This document shows, in pieces, positions 16,590 to 24,965 of a stretch of 64,000 nt of DNA. Positions within the stretch are counted from its first letter, which is position 1. Each line of letters begins with the position of its first letter. The notes beneath the pieces were generated by a model. The model saw only the letters and a list, made by a program, of their open reading frames with translations. It searched no databases and was not told the origin of the DNA. Origin of the DNA: Micromonospora sp. DSM 45708 (lineage in GTDB: Bacteria; Actinomycetota; Actinomycetes; Mycobacteriales; Micromonosporaceae); the NCBI RefSeq assembly GCF_039566955.1, contig NZ_CP154796.1, positions 3,100,001-3,164,000 on the forward strand, given 5' to 3'. The translations under genes were made by a program, and so were the position numbers.

Positions 16590-16816
16590 TGGGCCGGCGG
16601 CATCCTGGCCGATCGGATCGCGGAGCGCATCGGGCGCAGCGTGAGCACCGCCGAAAGTCGGTCCTGGGAGCGCAGCCTACCCACACTCGGCCAGGATCTG
16701 ATCGACACCGGCCTACTCGATGGAGGCGGAGACGCGCTACTTGCTTGCCTCTCTGGTTCGGGGTGGAACGCGGCCCGAAGACGATCTACGAGGCGGCGTC
16801 GACTCCATCGGGTAGC
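16590..16816 (+). pseudogene. Remnant of a DUF2075-like / nuclease-helicase N-terminus
   Basis: In one plus frame 16608-16750 reads LADRIAERIGRSVSTAESRS then WERSLPTLGQDLIDTGL. This resembles the N-terminus of DUF2075-type ATP-binding proteins (SP-AEVRSW-SLP-L pattern). It has no plausible start, and similarity ends after about 45 residues. A second short frame just after it (MEAETRYLLASLVRGGTRPE, ending with TAG at 16814-16816) may be a further scrap of another gene. The 16502-16882 interval is thus debris rather than an intact gene. The family match is from memory of the pattern. Confidence 0.4.
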
Positions 16817-16882
16817 CGCGTCACCGCGCGAGGTTCGTCACCATGCTTGCCCCGGACCCCACCGGATAGTTGGCTCGACGGC

Positions 16883-17614
16883 ATGGCCCGCATCGCGTAC
16901 GACGACACCGACGCGGCGGCGTTCGCGGCGACCCGGCACCTCGCCGACGACGGACTCACCGCGTGGCGGGAGGCGGTCGCCCGGCACCTCGCCCCGCGGC
17001 CCGGCATGCGCCTGCTCGACCTGGGCGCCGGCACCGGGAGCTGGGCCGACGCGTTCACCACGTGGTTCCCGGGCCTGCATGTCGTCGCGGTCGAGCCGTC
17101 GCCGGCGATGCGCGCCCGCGCCGCGTTCCGGCCGCTCCTGGGCGGCGACGCGGCGGGCATCCCGCTCGGCGACGGCAGCGTCGACGGCGCGTGGCTCTCC
17201 ACCGTGATCCACCACGTGCCCGACCTCGTCGCCGCGGCGCGTGAGCTGCGCCGGGTCGTGCGGCCCGGCGGCCCGGTGCTCATCCGCTCGGCGTTCGCCG
17301 GCCGGCACCGGGCGATCACGCTGTTCCGCTACTTCCCGGAGGCCGTGCGCGTGCTCGACACGTACCCCGGCGTCACCGAGGTCGGGTCGGCCTTCGCCGG
17401 TGCCGGCTTTCCCGCCGCGTCCGTCGAGCCGGTCCCGCAGGTCACCGCGACGTCACTGCGGGAGGCGGCGGTCACGCTGCGCCGGGAGGCGCACACGCCG
17501 CTTCAGTTGATCACCGACGACGAGTACGCGGCGGGCGTGGCGCGACTGTGCGAGGCCGCCCGGGCCGGCACCGGGCCGGTGATCGACGCGTTGGACCTGC
17601 TGGTCGTGCGCTGA
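16883..17614 (+). CDS. Class I SAM-dependent methyltransferase
   Basis: A 243-aa methyltransferase. Motif I is LLDLGAGTGSWADAF at about residues 44-58, followed by VVAVEPSPAM (acidic end of strand 2) and the Methyltransf_11-type segment IPLGDGSVDGAWLSTVIHHV and ELRRVVRPGGPVLIR. The ATG at 16883 starts the conserved block MARIAYDDTDAAAF; upstream in-frame sequence is debris. GC content jumps back to the host level at this gene. The acceptor substrate is unknown. Confidence 0.88.
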   Translation: MARIAYDDTDAAAFAATRHLADDGLTAWREAVARHLAPRPGMRLLDLGAGTGSWADAFTTWFPGLHVVAVEPSPAMRARAAFRPLLGGDAAGIPLGDGSVDGAWLSTVIHHVPDLVAAARELRRVVRPGGPVLIRSAFAGRHRAITLFRYFPEAVRVLDTYPGVTEVGSAFAGAGFPAASVEPVPQVTATSLREAAVTLRREAHTPLQLITDDEYAAGVARLCEAARAGTGPVIDALDLLVVR

Positions 17615-17722
17615 CCACCGCCGCCTGAGCGGTGCCACTCCAGCTCGACGGTGGCCGTCCGGCCGGTCCGACCTCCGGACCCGGGTCGGCGCGGAACGCC
17701 TTGCGGAGAAGGAGCCGACACG

Positions 17723-18090
17723 CTAGCCGACCTCGGTGTCGGCGAGGTGCGGTAGCAGGACCTTCGCGGTGCCGGGTGCCGGGTGCCGGGTGCCGGGTGC
17801 CGGGTGCCGGGTGCCGGGTGCCGAACTCCCGGTCGAGCGCCTGGTCACTCGGCACGAACACCATGGCCAGCCCCCTCGCCGAGCACCATGGCCTCCTGCC
17901 GGGCGTCCGTCGTGCCACGGAACACGTACCCGGTGACGGCGTGCGGAGAATCCTTCTTCTACGGTCCGGGCCCCTTCACAGCAGGCGCAGGCGGTTTCGC
18001 GGGCTCGCGCCGGGCGGCCCGCTCGGGTGTCTCACCAGGCTCGATGCTGCCGCCGGGGAAGCTCCACCGGTACGGAGCGTGCCAACCCCG
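17723..18090 (-). pseudogene. Nudix hydrolase pseudogene
   Basis: The minus strand reads WHAPYRWSFPGGSIEPGETP and ERAARRE, a Nudix-box beginning (GGxxExGET..AARRE), at about 18084-17995. It then loses the REL-EE end and meets a TAG. Further on, in another frame, comes YVFRGTTDARQEAMVLGEG (near 17930-17870), then a one-base shift into LAMVFVPSDQALDREFG. After the heptamer array it ends TAKVLLPHLADTEVG before a TAG at 17723-17725. Several frameshifts, a degenerate Nudix box and no start codon show decay. The ancestral protein was a Nudix hydrolase of about 130-150 aa. Confidence 0.75.
17771..17819. repeat. Seven tandem copies of a 7-bp repeat (gccgggt)
   Basis: Seven perfect uninterrupted copies of gccgggt. 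They sit inside the Nudix pseudogene between codons for DREFG and TAKVLL; removing the whole array joins the two parts in frame. Seven bases per unit means each gain or loss shifts the frame. Confidence 0.95.
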
Positions 18091-18136
18091 CTACCACTTT
18101 TGTTCAACGCGGGCAAAAGTTGAGCCGGAAACACAG

Positions 18137-18164
18137 AAAGCTATGGACATATAGACATTGCTTT
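18137..18164. promoter_or_regulatory. Inverted repeat before the sugar dehydrogenase gene
   Basis: AAAGCTATG and CATTGCTTT form an 8-of-9 inverted repeat around gacatataga, in a locally AT-rich stretch 55 bp before the TTG start. The enclosed CATATAG could serve as a -10 box. This layout suits an operator overlapping the promoter; the binding protein is not shown. Confidence 0.45.
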
Positions 18165-18219
18165 TGTAGCGTCGGCCGCATCCCATGACCTGCCCGACCG
18201 TCCCGAGAAGGAGAGGCAG

Positions 18220-20334
18220 TTGACTGGACGACTCGCACTCGCGGTGGCCACCGTTACCGCCACCGCCCTCGTCGCCACCCCCACCGTCGCCGCCACCGCC
18301 GCACCGGGCACCGCCGCCCCGCCGCCGGACAGCGCCTTCCAGAAGGTCACCCTCAACGACAGTCCCGGCGAGCCGATGGACCTGGCCGTGCTGCCCGACC
18401 GCCGGGTGCTGCACGTGACCCGCGCCGGCGAGGTCTGGTTGCACAACCCCGCCACCGGCCGCAACACGATCGCCGCCACGTTGGACGTCTACCGGCACGA
18501 CGAGGAGGGCCTGCAGAACGTCGCCGTCGACCCGAACTTCGGGCGGGGCGGCAACAACTGGGTGTACCTCTACTACTCGCCGCCGATGAACACGCCCGTC
18601 GACGATCCCGCCACCCCGGGCGTCAACGAGGGCGACGCGCCCGGCTGGGGCACCGCCGAGGACTTCGCGCCGTTCCGGGGCGTGCTGCGCCTGTCCCGGT
18701 TCCGCCTGGTCAAGGACCGGCTGGACCTGCGCACCGAGCAGCAGATCCTGGACGTGCCGGTCGACCGGGGCATCTGCTGCCACGTCGGCGGCGACATCGT
18801 CTTCGACGCCGAGGGCAACCTCTACCTGTCCACCGGCGACGACACCAACCCGTTCGAGTCCGGCGGCTACGCGCCCATCGACGAGCGGCCGGGCCGCAAC
18901 CCGGCGTACGACGCGCAGCGCACCGCCGCCAACACCAACGACCTGCGCGGCAAGATCCTGCGGATCAGGGTCGCGGCCGACGGGTCGTACTCGATCCCGG
19001 CGGGCAACCTGTTCCGTGAGGGGACGCCCCGCACCCGCCCGGAGATCTACCTGATGGGCGTGCGCAACCCGTTCCGCATCGAGGTGAACCGGGGCACCGG
19101 TGAGCTGTACGTCGCGGACTACTCGCCGGACGCGCGGGAGGCGGACCCGACGCGCGGGCCGGCCGGGCACGGCAAGTGGCTGTCCACCCGCCGGGCCGGC
19201 AACTTCGGCTGGCCGTACTGCGCCACCGCCGACCTGCCCTACGTGGACCACGACTTCGCCACCGGCGCGTCCGGGGCCCCGTTCGACTGCGCCGCCCCGG
19301 TCAACGACTCACCGCACAACACCGGGCTGCGCGCGCTGCCACCGGTGCAGCAGCCGCAGGTGGCCTACACGTACGGCGACTCGCCGCGGTTCCCGGAGCT
19401 GGGCGACGGCGGCATCGGCCCGATGGCCGGCCCGGCGTACGACTTCGACAGGCGCACCACCCGGGGGCGCACCGCGGTCGGCTGGCCGTCCTACTACGCC
19501 GGGCTGCCGCTGTTCTACGAGTGGACCCGCGACTACGTCAAGGCGTTCCGGCAGGACCGGCGCGGCGCGGTGACCGGGATCGAGCCGGTGCTGCCCTCGG
19601 TGGTCTTCGACAACCCGATGGACCTGGAGTTCGGCCCGGACGGCGCGCTCTACGTGCTGGAGTACGGCGACGGCTACTTCAGCGAGAACCCGGACGCGCA
19701 GCTCGCCCGCATCGACCACATCGGCTGGACCGGCAACCACACGCCGGTGCCGCGGGCCTCGGCGACGCCCACCGCCGGCGCCACCCCGCTGACGGTCGCT
19801 TTCTCCAGCGCCGGCACCATCGACGCGGACGGTGACCGGCTGCGCTACGAGTGGTACCTCGACGACGACAACCGGGTCGACTCCCGGGCGCCGAACCCGA
19901 CGTTCACCTACCGGGAGAACGGCCTCTACCGCGCCACGCTGAAGGTCACCGACCGCGCCGGCCGGTCCGCCTCCACCGAGGTACGGATCGCGGTCGGCAA
20001 CGCCGCCCCGGTGGTGGAGCTGGTCAACCCGGTCGAGGGTCAGTCGTTCTCGTTCGGCGACACGGTCGCGTTCGAGGTCCGCGTGACCGACGACCAGCCG
20101 GTGGACTGCGCCCGGGTCACCGTCACCTACATCCTCGGCCACGACAGCCACGGGCACCCGCAGACCACGGCCAGCGGCTGCACCGGCTCGATCACCACCA
20201 CCGTCCCGGAGGGCCACGACCCCGGGACCGACAATCTCACCGGCGTGTTCGTCGCCAGCTACACCGACACCGGAAGCGACGGGCTGCCGGCGCTGACCGG
20301 CACCGACCAGGTCGTCCTGGTCCCCTCCGCGTAA
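18220..20334 (+). CDS. Secreted PQQ-type sugar dehydrogenase with PKD domain
   Basis: A 704-aa exported protein. An Ala/Thr-rich signal peptide (residues about 1-28, cleavage near ATAAPGTAA) leads into a six-bladed glucose/sorbosone dehydrogenase propeller (about 40-510) with MDLAVLPDRRVLHVTRAGE, DEEGLQNVAVDPNFG, LYLSTGDDTNPFE, LRGKILRI, MGVRNPFRIEVN and MDLEFGPDGALYVLEYGDG. A PKD domain follows (about 515-595; IDADGDRLRYEWYLDDD) and then a C-terminal beta domain. It probably oxidises an extracellular sugar. The TTG start is set by AAGGAGAGG 5 bp upstream. It is 22 bp before the Tat-exported isomerase, so the two likely form an operon. The family is sure; the cofactor and substrate are inferred. 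Confidence 0.88.
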   Translation: MTGRLALAVATVTATALVATPTVAATAAPGTAAPPPDSAFQKVTLNDSPGEPMDLAVLPDRRVLHVTRAGEVWLHNPATGRNTIAATLDVYRHDEEGLQNVAVDPNFGRGGNNWVYLYYSPPMNTPVDDPATPGVNEGDAPGWGTAEDFAPFRGVLRLSRFRLVKDRLDLRTEQQILDVPVDRGICCHVGGDIVFDAEGNLYLSTGDDTNPFESGGYAPIDERPGRNPAYDAQRTAANTNDLRGKILRIRVAADGSYSIPAGNLFREGTPRTRPEIYLMGVRNPFRIEVNRGTGELYVADYSPDAREADPTRGPAGHGKWLSTRRAGNFGWPYCATADLPYVDHDFATGASGAPFDCAAPVNDSPHNTGLRALPPVQQPQVAYTYGDSPRFPELGDGGIGPMAGPAYDFDRRTTRGRTAVGWPSYYAGLPLFYEWTRDYVKAFRQDRRGAVTGIEPVLPSVVFDNPMDLEFGPDGALYVLEYGDGYFSENPDAQLARIDHIGWTGNHTPVPRASATPTAGATPLTVAFSSAGTIDADGDRLRYEWYLDDDNRVDSRAPNPTFTYRENGLYRATLKVTDRAGRSASTEVRIAVGNAAPVVELVNPVEGQSFSFGDTVAFEVRVTDDQPVDCARVTVTYILGHDSHGHPQTTASGCTGSITTTVPEGHDPGTDNLTGVFVASYTDTGSDGLPALTGTDQVVLVPSA

Positions 20335-20356
20335 GACCGGCGAAAAGGAGAACGTC

Positions 20357-21301
20357 ATGTGTTACGGATTCGACGGGGAGGGCGCGCTGCGGCAGTCCCT
20401 CGACCGGCGCAACCTGCTGCGCGGCTCGCTGGCGGCGCTGGCCGGCGTCGGCCTGGCCATCGGGCTCGGCGCGACCGCGGCCCAGGCCGGGGGTGGGCAC
20501 CAGCACGGCCGGCGGCACGTGCCGAAGGAGCTGATCAGCCTTCAGCTCTGGACGGTCCGCGACGCGCTGAACGGCGCACCCGGCTACGACGCGACGCTGG
20601 CCCAGCTGGCCCGCATCGGCTACCCGCGGGTGGAGCTGGCGCTCGGCTACTTCGGCCGCACCGCGAAGGAGCTGCGCCGGTTCCTCGACGGCATCGGCAT
20701 CCGGGCCACCTCCAGCCACGACGGGATCGCCGCCGACGCCGCCGCGTTGGAGCAGAAGATCGCTAACGCCCGTACGCTGGGCCAGCGGTTCATGGTGGTG
20801 CCGTACCTGAACTCCGACCGCGAGGACGACTGGAAGCGTTGGGCGGAGCAGATGAACGTGGAGGCCGCCGCCGCGCGCAAGGCCGGCCTGCGGTACGGCT
20901 ACCACAACCACGCGCACGAGTTCACCATCGACTTCGGCAACGGCCGACGCCCGTGGGACGTACTGACCGAGGAGTTGGACCCGCGCCTGGTGCACCTGGA
21001 GATCGACCTGTACTGGGCGGTGACCGGTGGCATCAACTCGGGTGAGGGCGTCGACGACCCGGAGGGCTTCGCGCTCGACGTCATCCGGTGCGCGCCGCAG
21101 CGGGTGCTGCAGTACCACGTCAAGGACCGCGACCCGGTCACCGGCGACATGGCCGATCTGGGCACCGGGATGATCGACTTCGCCCGGATCTTCCGCCGGC
21201 ACCAGGTGCTGGAGTACATCGTGGAGAACGACACCCCGGACGTGACGCCGCAGCGGACCGCCGAGGTCGGCTACCGCTACCTGCGTCGCCTGACCTACTG
21301 A
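20357..21301 (+). CDS. Tat-exported sugar isomerase/epimerase-like TIM-barrel protein
   Basis: A 314-aa protein. The N-terminus has a twin-arginine motif (DRRNLLRGS) and a hydrophobic Ala/Gly/Leu stretch to about residue 45 (ATAAQAGG), so the folded enzyme is exported by Tat. The body is an AP-endonuclease-2 TIM barrel of the xylose-isomerase-like family: ISLQLWTVRDAL, YPRVELALGY, GYHNHAHEF (metal His), VHLEIDLYWAVTGG, QYHVKDRD and EYIVENDTPD supply the usual metal-site Glu, His and Asp. It would isomerise or epimerise a sugar outside the membrane. GGAG precedes the ATG. It pairs with the dehydrogenase upstream. Confidence 0.85.
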   Translation: MCYGFDGEGALRQSLDRRNLLRGSLAALAGVGLAIGLGATAAQAGGGHQHGRRHVPKELISLQLWTVRDALNGAPGYDATLAQLARIGYPRVELALGYFGRTAKELRRFLDGIGIRATSSHDGIAADAAALEQKIANARTLGQRFMVVPYLNSDREDDWKRWAEQMNVEAAAARKAGLRYGYHNHAHEFTIDFGNGRRPWDVLTEELDPRLVHLEIDLYWAVTGGINSGEGVDDPEGFALDVIRCAPQRVLQYHVKDRDPVTGDMADLGTGMIDFARIFRRHQVLEYIVENDTPDVTPQRTAEVGYRYLRRLTY

Positions 21302-21306
21302 CGCGA

Positions 21307-21360
21307 CGGCACCTACGGCTCGCCGCAGCGCACCCCCGGGTGGCCGAGCCGTAGGTGCCG
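21307..21360. terminator. Bidirectional terminator-like hairpin
   Basis: A perfect 16-bp stem (cggcacctacggctcg / cgagccgtaggtgccg) with a 22-nt loop, between the convergent isomerase (stop at 21301) and LacI gene (stop at 21497). No T-tract, as is usual in such high-GC genomes. Confidence 0.8.
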
Positions 21361-21496
21361 CCGTCGAACGGCGACCGGTGGTGCGCGTGGTCCGGGGCGG
21401 CGATCTGGCGCATCGTCGGCGAGCGCGGCGCGGAGCGGCGGTGAACATCAGTGTGAAGCCCAGCGGGTACCCGCGGACAGGCCCACGTGTTGGTGG

Positions 21497-22528
21497 TCAC
21501 GCGCCCACCTTGGCGGTGCTGGCGCGCAGGACCACCTCGCCGGTCATGCGCAGCATCCGCCGGCGGCGGGTGGTGTTCTCGGTGATCGCCAGCTCCATCA
21601 CCTTCTCGCCGATCTCGCGCAGCGGCAACGCCACGGTGGTCAGCGGCGGGGTGAGGTCACGGACGATCGGGATGTCGTCGAACCCGGCGACGGAGACGTC
21701 ACCGGGCACCGAGAGCCCGTGGTCGCGCAGCGCCGCGTACGCGCCGATGGCCATCACGTCGGTCAGCGCGAACACGCAGGTGGCGGCCAGGCCGCGGGTG
21801 AGCAGCTCGGTCATCGCCTGGTAGCCGCCGTCGCGGGTGAACGGCCCCTCGACCACGTCGGCCGGGTCGAGTGTGACGCCGGCGGCGGCCAGTTCGTCGC
21901 CGAAGCCGCCGAGCCGGTCGATGACGGTGGTGAGCGCCCGGGGGCCGGAGAGCACCGCGAAGCGGCGGTGGCCCAGCTCCAGCAGGGCGCGGGCCATGGC
22001 GGCGGCGCCGGCCCGGTTCTCCGGCAGCACGCTGTCGACCTTGAGGCTGCGGTGCCGGCTGACCACGGCGACCCGGCCGCCGCCGTCGAGGTAGGGCTTC
22101 AGCTCGGCCTCCATGGCCCGCTCCCAGTGGGTGTCCTCGAAGCCGGAGCCGATGAGCAGGATGGCCGGGGCGCGCTCGGCGCGCAGCATCGAGACGTACG
22201 CGATCTCGCGCTCCGGGTCGCCGAGCGTGCTGGCGAGCATGACCAGCAGGTCGTTGGCGCCGGCGATCCGCATGACCCCGCCGGCGATGGCGGCGAAGTA
22301 GGGGTCGGTGACGTCGTGGCAGATGACGCCGACGGTGCGGTGCGAGGCGCCGGCCAGCGCGCGGGCGTGCGCGTTCGGGGTGTACGCGAGTTGCGCGGCG
22401 GCGGCCAGGACGCGATCGCGCAGGTGGGGGGTGACCCGCATGCCGTTGAGCGCGCGGGAGGCCGTGGCCAGTGAGACGTCGGCGGCCCGGGCCACGTCCT
22501 CCAGGGTCACGTGCGTCCGTGGCTGCAT
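21497..22528 (-). CDS. LacI-family transcriptional repressor
   Basis: A 343-aa regulator. The HTH at residues 7-27 reads VTLEDVARAADVSLATASRA with the hinge motif LAYTPNAHARALA, followed by a periplasmic-binding-protein-like sugar domain (TVGVICHDVTDPYFAAIAGG, LSVPGDVSVAGFDDIPI, LREIGEKVMELA). It would bind palindromic operators and be released by a sugar or sugar phosphate. It is divergent from the dehydrogenase operon, with near-palindromic operators at 22574-22616 between them, so it most likely controls that operon and itself. Confidence 0.93.
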   Translation of the reverse strand: MQPRTHVTLEDVARAADVSLATASRALNGMRVTPHLRDRVLAAAAQLAYTPNAHARALAGASHRTVGVICHDVTDPYFAAIAGGVMRIAGANDLLVMLASTLGDPEREIAYVSMLRAERAPAILLIGSGFEDTHWERAMEAELKPYLDGGGRVAVVSRHRSLKVDSVLPENRAGAAAMARALLELGHRRFAVLSGPRALTTVIDRLGGFGDELAAAGVTLDPADVVEGPFTRDGGYQAMTELLTRGLAATCVFALTDVMAIGAYAALRDHGLSVPGDVSVAGFDDIPIVRDLTPPLTTVALPLREIGEKVMELAITENTTRRRRMLRMTGEVVLRASTAKVGA

Positions 22529-22573
22529 CGATCTTCCCCCTGCGGAACGTCTTGACCGGCCTGTTTGGGCGTG

Positions 22574-22616
22574 GTTACCGTAACATTCTGAAAGCGCTTA
22601 CTGAAAGCGCATTCAG
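22574..22616. promoter_or_regulatory. LacI-type operators in the divergent promoter
   Basis: Three near-palindromes in 43 bp: GTTAC-c-GTAAC at 22574-22584; the AAGCGCTT-centred site at 22592-22599; and ctgaaagcgcattcag at 22601-22616, a 16-bp palindrome with one mismatched pair. AAGCGCTT-type centres are typical of LacI-family operators. They lie 46-80 bp upstream of the repressor start and 38-80 bp before the Gfo/Idh gene. Confidence 0.75.
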
Positions 22617-22653
22617 GAGCGCGACCGACCCACCCCGCCGGAAGGACACACAC

Positions 22654-23805
22654 GTGGAGCGCACGTCTATCGGGATCATCCTCAACGGCGTGACCGGGCG
22701 GATGGGCTACCGGCAACACCTCGTCCGGTCCCTGCTCGCGATCCGGGAGCAGGGTGGGCTGCCCGCCCGCGACGGCAGCCGGATCTGGCCGGAGCTGACC
22801 CTGGTCGGCCGCAACGAGGCCCGGCTCGCCGAGATCGCCGCCCGGCACGGGCTCACCTCGTACACCACCGATCTGGCCGCGGCGCTCGCCGACGACAGCC
22901 ACCAGATCTACTTCGACGCGCAGGTGACCGCCCAGCGGGAGAAGGCGATCCGGGCGGCGATCGAGGCCGGCAAGCACATCTACACCGAGAAGCCGCTCGC
23001 CGAAGGGCTGGACGCGTCGCTGGAGCTGGCCCGGCTCGCCGCCGCCAGGGGCGTCCGGAACGGCGTGGTGCAGGACAAGCTGTTCCTGCCCGGCCTGCGC
23101 AAGCTCAAGCGGCTGGTCGACGGCGGGTTCTTCGGCCGGATCCTGTCGGTGCGCGGCGAGTTCGGCTACTGGGTGTTCGAGGGCGACTGGCAGGACGCGC
23201 AGCGGCCGAGCTGGAACTACCGCGCCGAGGACGGCGGCGGCATCACCGTCGACATGTTCCCGCACTGGCACTACGTGCTGGAGCAGATCCTCGGCCCGGT
23301 CACCGCCGTCACCGCGGTCACCGCCACGCACATCCCGGAGCGGGTCGACGAGAACGGCGTCACCTACCCGGCCACCGCCGACGACGCCGCGTACGGGATC
23401 TTCGAGCTGGCCGGCGGCGTCATCGCGCAGATCAACTCCTCCTGGGCGGTCCGGGTGTACCGGGACGAGCTGGTCGAGTTCCAGGTCGACGGCACGCACG
23501 GCAGCGCGGTCGCCGGGCTGCGGGACTGCCGCATCCAGCACCGGGGCACCACCCCGATGCCGGTGTGGAACCCGGACCTGCCGGTCACCGAGCCGTTCCG
23601 CGCGCAGTGGCAGACCGTGCCGGACAACGCCGACTACGACAACGGGTTCAAGGTGCAGTGGGAGGCGTTCCTGCGACACGTCGTCGACGGCGAGCCGTTC
23701 CCGTGGGACTTCCTGGCCGGCGCGCGCGGCGTGCAGCTCGCCGAGGCCGGGCTGCGGTCCGCCCGGGAGGGGCGGCGGGTCGAGATCGAGGAGATCGACA
23801 GGTGA
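22654..23805 (+). CDS. Gfo/Idh/MocA-family NAD(P)-dependent oxidoreductase
   Basis: A 383-aa dehydrogenase. An N-terminal nucleotide-binding fold (IGIILNGVTGRMGYRQH; the loop is GVTGRMG instead of GxGxxG), the family's EKP catalytic lysine motif (HIYTEKPLAEGL), and a C-terminal beta-sheet substrate domain (GGGITVDMFPHWHYVLEQ, QINSSWAVRVYRDELVEFQV) are visible. It probably oxidises a sugar, inositol or sugar acid. The GTG at 22654 follows GGAAGGA at 8 bp. It is the first of five overlapping or closely packed genes under the LacI-type operators; its stop overlaps the next start as GTGA. Confidence 0.9.
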   Translation: MERTSIGIILNGVTGRMGYRQHLVRSLLAIREQGGLPARDGSRIWPELTLVGRNEARLAEIAARHGLTSYTTDLAAALADDSHQIYFDAQVTAQREKAIRAAIEAGKHIYTEKPLAEGLDASLELARLAAARGVRNGVVQDKLFLPGLRKLKRLVDGGFFGRILSVRGEFGYWVFEGDWQDAQRPSWNYRAEDGGGITVDMFPHWHYVLEQILGPVTAVTAVTATHIPERVDENGVTYPATADDAAYGIFELAGGVIAQINSSWAVRVYRDELVEFQVDGTHGSAVAGLRDCRIQHRGTTPMPVWNPDLPVTEPFRAQWQTVPDNADYDNGFKVQWEAFLRHVVDGEPFPWDFLAGARGVQLAEAGLRSAREGRRVEIEEIDR

Positions 23806-24965
23806 CCGCACGGATCACGCTGCCCACCCCGGGCGGCGGCACCGAGACGATGACGCTGCGGGAACCGGCGGGGTGGCGGCGGCCGGCCGCGCCGCCGGCC
23901 AGCCGGATCGCGTACGCGGCGGCACACGTGGTCGCCGACCCGTACGCCGACAACGCCCCCGACGCGCCCGCGCGGCTGGACTGGGACGCCACCCTCGCGG
24001 TGCGGCGCGACCTGTGGTCGTGGGGGCTCGGCGTGGCCGAGGCGATGGACACCGCGCAGCGCGGCATGGGGCTGGACTGGGCGGCCACCCGCGAGCTGAT
24101 CCGGCGCAGCGCCGCCGAGGCCGCCGCCTGCGGCGGGCGCATCGTCGCCGGGGCGGCCACCGACCAGCTCACCGGCGTGCCCGACACGCTCGACGAGGTG
24201 GTCGCCGCGTACGCCGAGCAGGTCGCGTTCGTGCAGGAGTGCGGCGCGGTCGCGGTGGTGATGGCCAGCCGGCAGCTCGCCGCGCTCGCCACCGGCCCCG
24301 ACGACTACCTGCGCGTCTACCAGCAGGTGCTGGGCGCCACCGGCGCGCCGGTGGTGCTGCACTGGCTCGGCGACATGTTCGACCCGGCGCTCGCCGGCTA
24401 CTGGGGCTCGACCGACCTGGACGACGCCACCACGACGTTCGTCGCGCTGGTGCACGCGCACGCCGACGTGATCGACGGCGTGAAGGTGTCGCTGCTCGAC
24501 GCCGGCCGGGAGGTGCGGCTGCGGGAACTGCTGCCACCCACCGTGAAGGTCTACACCGGCGACGACTACCACTACCCGGAGCTGATCGCCGGCGACGGCG
24601 AACGGTCCAGCCACGCGCTGCTCGGCGCGTTCGCGGCCATCGCCCCGGCCGCGTCGGCCGCGCTGCAACGCCTCGACGCCGGCGACCAGGCCGGCTTCCG
24701 GGCGGTCCTGGACCCGACCGTGCCGCTGTCCCGGCACGTGTTCGCCCCGCCCACGCGGTACTACAAGACCGGCATCGCGTTCCTCGCCTGGCTGAACGGC
24801 CGGCAACCCGGCTTCACCATGGTCGGCGGGCTGCACGGCGGGCGCGGCGTCCCGCACCTGGTGGAGACGTTCCGGCTGGCTGACGCCGCCGGGCTGCTGC
24901 TCGATCCGGAGCTGGCGGCACACCGGATGCGCGGGTACCTCGCCGTGGCGGGGGTGACCGGATGA
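23802..24965 (+). CDS. DUF993 family protein, aldolase-like TIM barrel
   Basis: A 387-aa protein of DUF993, a family related to dihydrodipicolinate-synthase-like lyases. Visible blocks are SRIAYAAAHVVADPYADN, LDWDATLAVRRDLWSWGLGVAEAMDTAQRGMGLDW split over about residues 50-85, GAPVVLHWLGDMFDPAL, VDGVKVSLLD-like DGVKVSLLDAG (a candidate Schiff-base Lys), and VYTGDDYHYPELI. It begins with GTG inside the previous stop (GTGA), so translation is coupled. It may be the C-C bond-cleaving step of the pathway; this is inference. Confidence 0.82.
   Translation: MTARITLPTPGGGTETMTLREPAGWRRPAAPPASRIAYAAAHVVADPYADNAPDAPARLDWDATLAVRRDLWSWGLGVAEAMDTAQRGMGLDWAATRELIRRSAAEAAACGGRIVAGAATDQLTGVPDTLDEVVAAYAEQVAFVQECGAVAVVMASRQLAALATGPDDYLRVYQQVLGATGAPVVLHWLGDMFDPALAGYWGSTDLDDATTTFVALVHAHADVIDGVKVSLLDAGREVRLRELLPPTVKVYTGDDYHYPELIAGDGERSSHALLGAFAAIAPAASAALQRLDAGDQAGFRAVLDPTVPLSRHVFAPPTRYYKTGIAFLAWLNGRQPGFTMVGGLHGGRGVPHLVETFRLADAAGLLLDPELAAHRMRGYLAVAGVTG

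Noticed and set aside
17771..17819. CRISPR-like array
   Set aside because: Units are 7 bp with no spacers, and no cas genes are present.
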